Below the pieces are notes generated by a model. It made no database searches, was not told the origin of the DNA, and worked only from the letters and a program-made list of their open reading frames with translations. Shown in pieces: positions 33,205 through 41,176 of a stretch of 64,000 nt of DNA. The stretch is from Candidatus Gordonibacter avicola (lineage in GTDB: Bacteria > Actinomycetota > Coriobacteriia > Coriobacteriales > Eggerthellaceae). Position 1 is the first letter of the stretch, and each line of letters opens with the position of its first letter. The translations under genes were made by a program, and so were the position numbers. Location of the stretch: assembly GCA_019113915.1 (NCBI GenBank), contig DXGM01000015.1:30760-94759 (forward strand), given 5' to 3'.

Positions 33205-33954
33205 ATGGATGAGCGAACGAGGCGCGACGTCGAGACGTTTCGGGAATGGGTGAACGAGACGCGCCCTGGCGGCATGGTGTTTTTCGGCGGTGCGGGCGTG
33301 TCTACCGAGAGCGGTATCCCTGATTTCCGCAGCCCGGACGGACTGTACGCGCAGAAGTACCCTCACCCTCCCGAGCAGATGATCTCGCGCAGCTTCTTCG
33401 ACGCACACCCAAGCGAGTTCTTCGACTTCTACTGTGACCATATGCTTGCGCTGGACGCCGAGCCGAACCGGGCGCACCGAAAACTTGCCGAGCTGGAAAG
33501 CACCGGCACTTTGTCGACTGTCATCACGCAGAATATTGATGGCTTGCACCAGAAGGCGGGCAGCCAACGTGTGCTTGAGCTGCACGGAAGCGTACTGCGC
33601 AACTTTTGCCAGGAGTGTGGGGCGACGCATTCAGTGGAAGACCTGCTGGCGCTGCGCGCGCAAGCGGCCGACGGCGTGCCGCGTTGCCCCACGTGCGGCG
33701 GCATTGTGAAGCCGGACGTGGTGCTGTATGAGGAACCGCTCGACGAGCGCACACTTCGCGCGTCCGTGGAGGCCATCGCGCGTGCCGACCTCATGGTGGT
33801 GGCGGGCACCTCGCTTTCCGTCTATCCGGCAGCGGGTCTGCTGGACTACTTCCAGGGCGACCACCTGGTCATCGTCAACCGCACCCCCACTCCGCGCGAC
33901 CGGCAAGCCAACCTCTGCCTCGCCACTAACGTAGGCGATGTATTCGACTTCTGA
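33205..33954 (+). CDS. cobB: Sirtuin (NAD-dependent protein deacylase)
   Basis: 249 aa. Transfers acyl groups from lysine to NAD, giving nicotinamide and O-acyl-ADP-ribose. Rossmann motif FGGAGVSTESGIPDFRS, catalytic His region ITQNIDGLHQKAG and LELHGSV, zinc ribbon CQECG and CPTCGG, and AGTSLSVYPAAG. Shortest start at 33205 with GAAAGGG upstream. The gene is bracketed by three perfect parS sites. The next gene encodes an ADP-ribose-type NUDIX hydrolase, a natural consumer of the product. Confidence 0.93.
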   Translation: MDERTRRDVETFREWVNETRPGGMVFFGGAGVSTESGIPDFRSPDGLYAQKYPHPPEQMISRSFFDAHPSEFFDFYCDHMLALDAEPNRAHRKLAELESTGTLSTVITQNIDGLHQKAGSQRVLELHGSVLRNFCQECGATHSVEDLLALRAQAADGVPRCPTCGGIVKPDVVLYEEPLDERTLRASVEAIARADLMVVAGTSLSVYPAAGLLDYFQGDHLVIVNRTPTPRDRQANLCLATNVGDVFDF

Positions 33955-34000
33955 ATGCGAAACTTCGAATAACCGCACGTTGAACGCACGATGGAACACA

Positions 34001-34016
34001 TGTTTCACGTGAAACA
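34001..34016. promoter_or_regulatory. parS site 4
   Basis: Exact TGTTTCACGTGAAACA, 46 bp after the sirtuin stop. Confidence 0.88.
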
Positions 34017-34049
34017 TGTGGGCCCGGTGCGGAAAGCGCGAAAGTCGCT

Positions 34050-34145
34050 TCAGGTTAATGAAAAAATGAGTGAGCGAAAAAGAGTAATCGGGGAAATTGA
34101 AGATCGAATAATTAAAAAATCAAAAATTAAAAAACGAAGCGAGGG
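34050..34145. other. Purine-rich, AT-rich spacer
   Basis: GAAAAAATGAGTGAGCGAAA and similar words make the + strand A/G-rich just before the NUDIX gene, mirroring the T/C-rich tract on the other side of the sirtuin gene. Confidence 0.5.
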
Positions 34146-34151
34146 AATTCC

Positions 34152-34796
34152 ATGGATAGCAACGCAACCAAAAGCGTACCGGTTTTGGCCGATATTCGCC
34201 AGGTGTCGGACGGGTGGATTAAAAAATACGTGCTGGTGTATACCATGCCCGATGGGTCGTCGTATGAGTACGAAAGCGCCTCACGAAAAAACATCGACGC
34301 CTATCGTGCCGAACTGGAAGCCAACGCGCGCGGAGAGCAGCCTGCCGCAGATGCCGTGTGCATCGTGCCGCAAACGGCGGACGGAAAGCTGCTGCTTATT
34401 CGCGAATTTCGCTATCCGTTAAATAGCTGGTGTATTGCATTCCCAGCCGGACTTACCGAACCGGGCGAAAGCCTTGCCTCCTGCGTTGACCGCGAACTGC
34501 GCGAGGAAACGGGCTACGCCTTGCGCGCCGACCTGGGCGACGCGGCGCTTGACCCGCTGCCGCAAGCGGGCTTCTCGTCCACCGGCCTCACCGACGAGAC
34601 CGTCCACATTGTATTTGCGCAGGTAGAACGCGCAGGAGACGCGCAACCAGAGCCGTCGGAACTCATCGAACCCTTCCTGCTGGACATCGCCGACATCCCA
34701 CAATTCCTCGCCGAAAACAAAACCCCCATCGGCACCCGAGCCCAACTAATCCTCGAAGCCTTCACCCGCCGCCACCAAACTTGCAACCCTCTCTAG
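34152..34796 (+). CDS. NUDIX hydrolase, ADP-ribose pyrophosphatase type
   Basis: 214 aa. Cleaves nucleoside diphosphate-X compounds, most likely ADP-ribose or O-acetyl-ADP-ribose. NUDIX box GLTEPGESLASCVDRELREE followed by TGY; an upstream strand pair (LLLIREFRYPLNSWCIAFPA) is typical of the ADP-ribose subgroup. ATG follows GCGAGGG. Together with the sirtuin it forms a plausible NAD-turnover pair. The stop overlaps the convergent luxR stop. Confidence 0.88.
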   Translation: MDSNATKSVPVLADIRQVSDGWIKKYVLVYTMPDGSSYEYESASRKNIDAYRAELEANARGEQPAADAVCIVPQTADGKLLLIREFRYPLNSWCIAFPAGLTEPGESLASCVDRELREETGYALRADLGDAALDPLPQAGFSSTGLTDETVHIVFAQVERAGDAQPEPSELIEPFLLDIADIPQFLAENKTPIGTRAQLILEAFTRRHQTCNPL

Positions 34797-36316
34797 TTCA
34801 GTGGGTCTTCGGTGGAGATGCTGTTGGATTCTTGGTCTAGCAACAGAAGAAGTTCGGCTTGAGAGTGGACGTTTAGTTTGCTGTAGAGGTTGCGCATGTG
34901 AGTTTTTACCGTGGACGGGCTTACAACCAGGTGCTCGGCTATGTAGGGGGCACGGTAGTTTTGCGCGAGCAGAATGAGAATCTCACGTTCGCGTGGCGTG
35001 AGGTCGCAGCGGCGGGCCAGGATGGCGCAGCGTTCCTCAAGGCTTGCCTGCGCCGCAGCGGCGGCGGCGCGCTCCATGGCTTCGCGCTCGTTCGCCTGCT
35101 GCTGAATAACAAGGAAGGCCAGCGCCCCGCCACCGATGAACGTGGCCAGCACCACCACGGTAGCCAGCCCAATAAATGCCGAAGGCGTCATGACGGAATA
35201 CAGCCCCACAAACAGCGCACGCACCCCTATCGTCACCGCAAACGACGCAAACAGCGGCACCACGGGGTTGCGCCGCGAGCGCTCGGGAAACAGAAAAGGC
35301 GTCATCAGAATGAAAAACAGCGTGACCTTATACGTGGCATCAAGTATGAGAACGTGCAGAAACCACAGGTCAACCGACGCTTGTGCCGTATAGAACGCAA
35401 TGAACGTCACCGGCAGCACAAATAGTTCGTACACCAGCACGAAGCTGCGGTTCCACGCATACACAACCACGAACAGCGCCACGAACCCCGCCAGCACAAT
35501 GCCGCAACCGATGCCCGCTTGAATGAACGCCGCCATGGCCGGGTTTTCCTGCACATTCATCCACGATGATTGCAGCGATATAACCGGCCCCCGGCATATA
35601 AGCGGCAACACCACCAGCCCCACAGCCAGCAGAAGATCGCGCTTGCTCGCGCACGCGAATCGCGTCAGCGGCTTGTCGAACTCAAACGGAGCCCGCGCCC
35701 GCGCCTGCGCACCCGCGCCCTGCGCATCGCCCGCCTCCCGCACATCCCGCGTCCCCGCTTCCGCCGGCACCGCGCACACCACCGGCCGATATCCCACAAA
35801 CAGCGCACCCGCAACCACCGGCAAGAGCCCCAGCGCCACGCGCACCGCCCCACTTCCCAGCAGCGCGAACACCAATGTCACCACACCCGACAGCAAACAC
35901 GCTGTGGCGAACGCAAGCGCGGCACGGCGCGCGCCCAGTGCCATCAGCCGCTCGCCCCACAGCACAAACAACAGCCCGCTGCTCACGCGGTACGCCATCT
36001 GCACCACCAGCAACACTTCGTTGCCGAAACCAACGCCCGGCCCGTACAGCACGCCCCACGCCGACGCCATCGCTACCACCGCCACGCTTACGCGCAGCGC
36101 CGCACACCCGCTCGTGCGCGCTGCGGGCCGCAGCATATACCACGCGGCCACCGCCACCAGCACTACCACTTCCACCACATACGGAACCGGCGCAAACATC
36201 GAAAAACTCACGAACCGCGCCGCCGGCATACGCTGAATCTCCAGCACCATGAGCGCGCACGCAAGCCCCACAACGGCCTGCCACACACCCGGCGTGTATT
36301 TCAGAAACGATCGCAT
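34793..36316 (-). CDS. Membrane-anchored LuxR-family regulator
   Basis: 507 aa. About 12 hydrophobic segments over residues 10-420 (WQAVVGLACALMVLEIQ, VVVLVAVAAWYML, VTLFFILMTPFLFP) then a C-terminal LuxR HTH: LTPREREILILLAQNYRAPY, STVKTHMRNLYSKLNVHSQA. This fusion of an MFS-like membrane unit with LuxR is expanded in Eggerthellaceae, often beside respiratory flavoproteins; here it is divergent from one (36527). It probably senses a small molecule through the membrane part and controls that gene. GGAGGGGG precedes the ATG. Confidence 0.9.
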   Translation of the reverse strand: MRSFLKYTPGVWQAVVGLACALMVLEIQRMPAARFVSFSMFAPVPYVVEVVVLVAVAAWYMLRPAARTSGCAALRVSVAVVAMASAWGVLYGPGVGFGNEVLLVVQMAYRVSSGLLFVLWGERLMALGARRAALAFATACLLSGVVTLVFALLGSGAVRVALGLLPVVAGALFVGYRPVVCAVPAEAGTRDVREAGDAQGAGAQARARAPFEFDKPLTRFACASKRDLLLAVGLVVLPLICRGPVISLQSSWMNVQENPAMAAFIQAGIGCGIVLAGFVALFVVVYAWNRSFVLVYELFVLPVTFIAFYTAQASVDLWFLHVLILDATYKVTLFFILMTPFLFPERSRRNPVVPLFASFAVTIGVRALFVGLYSVMTPSAFIGLATVVVLATFIGGGALAFLVIQQQANEREAMERAAAAAAQASLEERCAILARRCDLTPREREILILLAQNYRAPYIAEHLVVSPSTVKTHMRNLYSKLNVHSQAELLLLLDQESNSISTEDPLN

Positions 36317-36526
36317 AACAACCCCCTCCCCACCTCGCCTTTATAGCAGAAATCGCATGCGGGTGAGGCCCAACGCGGCAACTTCATACCGTTTGTGGTA
36401 GGAAAAAAAGCCGCGACGTCGGTAGGGTAAGAGACACATCGAACCCCGCTCGCCACACCGCAACCCCTCCCACGCGGGAACGCGAGCGCGGTTCGACCGC
36501 ACAAAAACAGAGGGAAGGAGAGGGAT

Positions 36527-38212
36527 ATGGAACTGAATCGACGTGATTTCCTGAAGGGGGCGCTCACCACCGGCATCGTAGCTGCGGGCGCGGGCGTGGG
36601 CCTGACCGGCTGCGCGCCAGCCGCCAAGGACGGCACCGCGAAATCCGAGAACGGCGTGGCGTACCCCGAGGGTCTGCAGGCCAGCGACTTCGACGCCTCG
36701 GCCGCCATCTTGGAGCCCATCAAAGACTTCGCCGAAGAAAAAACCTACGACGTCGTGGTGGTTGGTGCCGGAACGGGCGGCGTGCCCGCCGCGCTCTCGG
36801 CGCTGGAAGAAGGCGCCACCGTGGCCGTGCTGCAGAAGGAATCCAAGCCCGTCGCTCAGGGCGGCACCTGCTCCGGCGTGCTGCTGGATCAAAGCGATGA
36901 GCAGGGCGTAATGAACTACCTGCAAGGCTTCTTGGAAGATTGCCGCTGGCGCGCCGACCGCAAACTGGCCGAAACGTACTGCAAGTACTCCGGCGAGGCC
37001 ATCCGCTGGACGCAGGTGCGCACGGCCGAAGCGGGCTTCCCGCCCTATCAGGTGCGCCCCACGGCCGTAGCCGAGTACGACGACGGCAGCAAGTGCGCGC
37101 GCCGCAGCATCGTGTTCGGCCCCAAGCCCTACAACAACGGCACCATGATTGAGCACCTGGCCGAATTCGCCGCAAGTAAGGGCGTCGAATTCTTCTACTC
37201 CACGCCGGGCGTGCAGCTCATCAAGGACGACAGCGGCCGCGTGACCGGCGTCGTTGGCAAGGACGGCAACAAGTTCATTAAGTTCAACGCTACCAAGGGC
37301 GTCATCCTGTCCACGGGCGACTACCAGAACAACCAAAGCCTCGTGGAGCGCTACTGCCCCGACGTGAAGGAATTCGACCGCAAGCAGAACAACAAAACCG
37401 GCGATGGCATCCTCATGTCCATGGCCGCCGGCGCAGGCCTGGTGCCCGTCGGTCACGCGCACATGATGCACGACTTCGACTCGGGCCCCATGTTCAACGA
37501 GCCGTTCCTCATGGTGAACGAGAACGGCGAGCGCTTCATGAACGAGGACTGCGTGTTCGAGGAAGTGAACTGTGTGCTGCGCAACCAGCCGAAACCCGGT
37601 TGGTACTCGCAGATTTTCGACGACAACTACATTGAGCAGGTCACGGATTGGGGCGGCAAGCCCACCGACAAGGAGAAGATCAAGGTCTACATGCCTGCGG
37701 TGGAGATGGATCGCTCGGCCGAGAGCGGCGCGAACGTCATCGAAAGCCTCATTGACACGCACTGCTGCGATACGCTGGATGAGCTGGCCGAAAAGCTGGG
37801 CATCCCCGCCGACGCGCTGAAGAAGTCCGTCGCACGCTACAACGAAATGGTGGATGCGGGCTTCGACGAGGACTTCGGCAAGCAGAAGAAGTACCTGAAG
37901 AAGATCGAGAAGGCACCGTTCTGGGGCATCCACAAGCACGTGCGCGTGTCTGCCCTGTGCGCCGGCGTGACCGTGAACGAGAACTACCAGGCGCTCAGCA
38001 CCGACGGCGAGGTTATCGAAGGCCTGTGGGTGACCGGCTTTAGCGCAGGTCAGCTGTGCGGCAGCCCCGACTGGTCGATGTACCAGGGCGGCATGTCGGC
38101 CGGCCACTGCATCATGACGGGTCGCATCTGCGGCATCCAAGCAGCCACCGGCGGCAAGCTTGAGTCGGCCAAACCTGTGACAGAAGCCGACGTGGAAGCG
38201 CTCGCGAAGTAG
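36527..38212 (+). CDS. Tat-exported FAD-binding flavoprotein reductase (fumarate-reductase-like)
   Basis: 561 aa. Twin-arginine signal LNRRDFLKGA followed by a lipobox (TGCAP), so exported folded and possibly lipid-anchored outside the membrane. FAD-binding domain VVVVGAGTGGVPAALSALEE; FAD_binding_2 landmarks QGGTCSGVLLDQSD, TKGVILSTGDYQNN, MVNENGERFMNEDC, and C-terminal GLWVTGFSAGQLCG. Relatives in this phylum reduce fumarate, acrylates, urocanate or xenobiotics. The usual catalytic Arg region is present but no substrate can be assigned. No haem domain in the protein. Confidence 0.9.
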   Translation: MELNRRDFLKGALTTGIVAAGAGVGLTGCAPAAKDGTAKSENGVAYPEGLQASDFDASAAILEPIKDFAEEKTYDVVVVGAGTGGVPAALSALEEGATVAVLQKESKPVAQGGTCSGVLLDQSDEQGVMNYLQGFLEDCRWRADRKLAETYCKYSGEAIRWTQVRTAEAGFPPYQVRPTAVAEYDDGSKCARRSIVFGPKPYNNGTMIEHLAEFAASKGVEFFYSTPGVQLIKDDSGRVTGVVGKDGNKFIKFNATKGVILSTGDYQNNQSLVERYCPDVKEFDRKQNNKTGDGILMSMAAGAGLVPVGHAHMMHDFDSGPMFNEPFLMVNENGERFMNEDCVFEEVNCVLRNQPKPGWYSQIFDDNYIEQVTDWGGKPTDKEKIKVYMPAVEMDRSAESGANVIESLIDTHCCDTLDELAEKLGIPADALKKSVARYNEMVDAGFDEDFGKQKKYLKKIEKAPFWGIHKHVRVSALCAGVTVNENYQALSTDGEVIEGLWVTGFSAGQLCGSPDWSMYQGGMSAGHCIMTGRICGIQAATGGKLESAKPVTEADVEALAK

Positions 38213-38241
38213 GAGCTTGCGCGGACATTCCGCAGTAATGC

Positions 38242-38271
38242 AAAAAGGGCCGCACATGCGCGGCCCTTTTT
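38242..38271 (+). terminator. Terminator after flavoprotein gene
   Basis: AAAAAGGGCCGC / GCGGCCCTTTTT stem, usable in both directions between convergent genes. Confidence 0.88.
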
Positions 38272-38279
38272 GGTTGCGA

Positions 38280-38849
38280 TTACGCTTTTTCTGGGCGGTT
38301 GATCACTTGGATCTGGAGGCCTTCCATGACGTCGAGGGCCTTTTCGTGCAGGTCGGGGTCGAATGATGCGGTGCAGGCGGCGTCTACGATGACGGGGACC
38401 TCGGGGCAGGCGGTCTTCGCCAGGATGGCGTTCGAGATGATGCAGATGTTGGACACCAGACCCACAATCTCAATGCTCTCGAAGGGCAGCTTGCCTACCT
38501 CGTCGGCCGCGCGCTGCGACTGGCGGCAGCGCTCAAAAAACGCGGCCGAGCCAAACGCCGGCTTGCAGAACATGGTATCGGAAGGCCGCATCAACTCCGC
38601 CACCTGGCCATACAACTCGTGGCCGGGCGTCCCTTCCACGCAATGCTCTATGGGTAGGTTCTTCCCCTCCTGCGTGTGCAGGTAATCGCGATGATGCGTG
38701 TCGAACGTGAACGCCACGTCATCCCCCGCCTCGCGGTAAGCGGCAATCTTATCGGCAATGGGCTTTTCCAGCTTCTCAGCACCGGGAAACCCCAGCGCAC
38801 CATCCACGAAATCGTTCTGGAAGTCGACCACCAGCAGCAGCCGTTTCAT
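38280..38849 (-). CDS. Isochorismatase-family cysteine hydrolase (nicotinamidase-like)
   Basis: 189 aa. Triad visible: Asp in LVVDFQNDF, Lys in CKPAFGS, Cys in GLVSNICIISNAI. Metal-binding D-x-H appears as TFDTHHRDY. These features, and the HCVEGTPGHEL segment, match nicotinamidase/PncA-like members, which hydrolyse nicotinamide to nicotinate. If so it would recycle the nicotinamide released by the sirtuin encoded 4.5 kb away. GAGGAGG precedes the ATG. Confidence 0.85.
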   Translation of the reverse strand: MKRLLLVVDFQNDFVDGALGFPGAEKLEKPIADKIAAYREAGDDVAFTFDTHHRDYLHTQEGKNLPIEHCVEGTPGHELYGQVAELMRPSDTMFCKPAFGSAAFFERCRQSQRAADEVGKLPFESIEIVGLVSNICIISNAILAKTACPEVPVIVDAACTASFDPDLHEKALDVMEGLQIQVINRPEKA

Positions 38850-38968
38850 GTTATCCTCCTCATCTCGGAACCGCCATTATCGTCCCCGGCGACACCGCGC
38901 GCCAGAAGACTAGCCGGGCGGCCGCGCAGACGGGGCGAGCGGCGCGGCAGGCGAAGTTCCAAGAATAA

Positions 38969-39532
38969 TTAGCGCAGCGCGGCTATCTGCTCGCGCGCCT
39001 TGTTCATCTGTTCGTCCACGTCAATGCCCACAATGTCCAGGCCCTCGGCGGCCACAAACCGCGTCTCGGGGATGCCGAACATCTTCGCGATGCCGCACAG
39101 ATACTCGTAGCCGAAGTTCGCGCCCTCCACGAAGCCACCGCACGAGGCAATATACGTGAGCGTTTTCGCCTTACAGATGCCCTCGCAGCGCGCGTCTTCC
39201 GTATAGTGGAACGCGATGTCGCACACGCTTACGTATTCGAGATACACCTTCAACGCCGACGGGAACGACAAGTCCCAGTACGGCGCGCCCACCACAATGT
39301 GGTCGGCCTCGGCGAACTGATGCGACAGGTCGAAGATGGGGTCGTCCCAGGCCTGGGTCTTCTGCTTCTCGGTGCGATACGCCACCTTCGAAGCGTCGAA
39401 GGGCTTGAGGTCAAGCGCGGCCAGATCCACTTCTACAACATCATCGGTAATGCCAGCCAGATACTCGCGGCAAAGGGTGAGGGTGCGAGACTCTTCGCCG
39501 CGCATGCAGGCGTTCACGAACAGGGTGGTCAT
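38969..39532 (-). CDS. Flavodoxin-fold NAD(P)H oxidoreductase
   Basis: 187 aa. AzoR/NQO1-like FMN protein: N-terminal VNACMRGEESRTLTLCREYL (phosphate loop), ADHIVVGAPYWDLSFPSALK (isoalloxazine contact) and SCGGF. Reduces quinones, azo or nitro compounds with two electrons. Sits with the cysteine hydrolase and flavoprotein but appears transcribed from its own start. Confidence 0.85.
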   Translation of the reverse strand: MTTLFVNACMRGEESRTLTLCREYLAGITDDVVEVDLAALDLKPFDASKVAYRTEKQKTQAWDDPIFDLSHQFAEADHIVVGAPYWDLSFPSALKVYLEYVSVCDIAFHYTEDARCEGICKAKTLTYIASCGGFVEGANFGYEYLCGIAKMFGIPETRFVAAEGLDIVGIDVDEQMNKAREQIAALR

Positions 39533-39576
39533 CGGTTTCTCCTTATACTGATGCGGGCGCCGGGGGCGCGGGTTGG

Positions 39577-40647
39577 TTAGAAGCGCAGGGCGTGCGTGAA
39601 GCCGGCCCAGCTGAGGTCGTCGGTGTCGCGCACGTAAGCGCCGAAGGTGGGCGCGTGCACGTAGTGCGTGCCGCCATCATTGCAGGCAATGCCCACGTGG
39701 CCGTTGAAGCCATCGCCGTAACCCACCCACAGCACGTCGCCGGGACGAGCCTGTGACACGGGCAAACGCGCCTTCGCGGCGTGGTACAGCGCCTCGGTCT
39801 GGTGCGGCAGCGACATGCCCACGCGCAGATACGCCCAGCGAACCAAGCCTGAGCAGTCGAACGCGTCCGGCCCCTCGGCCGCCCACACGTACGGACACCC
39901 AATGCGCGAGAGCGCGTAATCCACCACCGATCCCTGCGAGGGAATGGGCGAACTCGTACCGGTGTAGCTATACGAACGCGAACGCGCAGCGGCAATGGCG
40001 GCGGCGCGCGCTTCGTCCTGTTCCTTTTCGAGCAGCGCCTGGGCCTCGGCGTCCAGTTTCAACAGGAGTTCTTCCAGCTCCTTCACCGTGCGCTCGGCCT
40101 CTTCCTTGATACGCTGGGCCTCGGCGGCCTTTTCGGCAGCAAGCTTTTCCTGCGCTTCGAGTTCCACCTTGGCAGCTTCCACTTCGGCGCGCAGGTCTTT
40201 CGTCTGTTGCACGAGGTCGGCGTCGTTGTCGTTGATCTGCTCCAAGAGGTCCCAGTTCTTGGCAAATTCCTCAAAGGTGGCGGCACCCATCACGAAATCA
40301 AGCACCGAGGACTGCCCCGAACGATACATGCTGCGTGCGCGGGCACCCAGCCGGTCTTGCAGCGCGGTAATCTTTTCGTTCGCGTCATCGATGCGCGCCT
40401 GAGCATCGGAAACGGCCTGTTGAGCGGCCGCATGCTCGTCGAGCGCCTTGTAGTATTCCTCCGTCACCACGTCCAACTGGGATTGCATGCCCACAATGCG
40501 GGCGCGCACGGCCTCGGCTTCGGCAAGTTTATCGGCAGCCGTAGGCTCGGCGAAGGCGCGCGACGGGTTCAAGAGCACAGCAGCGCCAAGGGCCACGGCG
40601 CCCGTCAGAAACGTGCGGCGATCTAAGCCGCGCGAATATTCGTCCAT
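39577..40647 (-). CDS. Secreted NlpC/P60 peptidoglycan endopeptidase with coiled coil
   Basis: 356 aa. Twin-arginine-like signal RRTFLTGAVALGAAV and AFA cleavage site. Residues 40-230 form a long coiled coil like that of RipA/PcsB or CwlO proteins. The C-terminal NlpC/P60 domain has catalytic Cys in AFDCSGLVRWAY, His in GHVGIAC and a third residue in HAPTFGAYV. It cuts stem peptides during cell separation; the coiled coil probably keeps it under FtsEX-type or autoinhibitory control. GGGAGG lies upstream of the ATG. Confidence 0.92.
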   Translation of the reverse strand: MDEYSRGLDRRTFLTGAVALGAAVLLNPSRAFAEPTAADKLAEAEAVRARIVGMQSQLDVVTEEYYKALDEHAAAQQAVSDAQARIDDANEKITALQDRLGARARSMYRSGQSSVLDFVMGAATFEEFAKNWDLLEQINDNDADLVQQTKDLRAEVEAAKVELEAQEKLAAEKAAEAQRIKEEAERTVKELEELLLKLDAEAQALLEKEQDEARAAAIAAARSRSYSYTGTSSPIPSQGSVVDYALSRIGCPYVWAAEGPDAFDCSGLVRWAYLRVGMSLPHQTEALYHAAKARLPVSQARPGDVLWVGYGDGFNGHVGIACNDGGTHYVHAPTFGAYVRDTDDLSWAGFTHALRF

Positions 40648-40881
40648 GTGCGAAAACCTCCCTCGAAGCGGAAAGCCTTCCCGTAGGGTATAAACCCCAG
40701 GTCATCGTTGTTGTTTTAAGGCTGTTTTTGGTGCTTCCCGCGTCGGTGACGACTATAGCACGATCTGGCTTCACACCCAAGCATCTTCACGGGCTGCACG
40801 TACTCGCTGGTGGCGAAGGGTGTAGCGAAGTTGTTTTGCGCTTGCAAGCCGCTTTTTGGCACGAAAAATCGGCGTGTGGCA

Positions 40882-41175
40882 TCAATTGCGGGTGTCGTCC
40901 AACACATTGAGCGCGGCCGTGTAGCCGCCACTGCCGTAGGAGAGGCACTTCGACACGCGCGCGATAGTGGTGGCCGACGCGCCGGTGGCCTCCTCGATGG
41001 CGGCGTAGGATTTCCCGGCGTCAAGCAGGCGCGCCACGGCCAAGCGCTGCGACGTTTCCTTGATTTCGCGAATGGTGAACAGGTCCTCGAGCAGAGCGAA
41101 GACGGTGTCCTCGTCGTCGAGCGCCGCAAGCACGCGCAAGAGGTTCTCCACTTCCGGCGTCCGAATATCGCTCAT
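40882..41175 (-). CDS. YerC/YecD family TrpR-related protein
   Basis: 97 aa. Trp-repressor-like fold: LLEDLFTIREIKETSQRLAV, LDAGKSYAAIEEATGAS, TTIARVSKCLSYGSGG. A member of the TrpR superfamily found widely in Gram-positives; function poorly defined. It starts 1 bp after the cimA stop and is the last gene of the ilvE-cimA-yerC run, so it may act as a local amino-acid-responsive regulator. Confidence 0.88.
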   Translation of the reverse strand: MSDIRTPEVENLLRVLAALDDEDTVFALLEDLFTIREIKETSQRLAVARLLDAGKSYAAIEEATGASATTIARVSKCLSYGSGGYTAALNVLDDTRN

Positions 41176-41176
41176 G

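Noticed and set aside
36341..38257. 638-codon open frame on the - strand
   Set aside because: Exactly antisense to the Tat flavoprotein, whose motifs and signal peptide are unmistakable.
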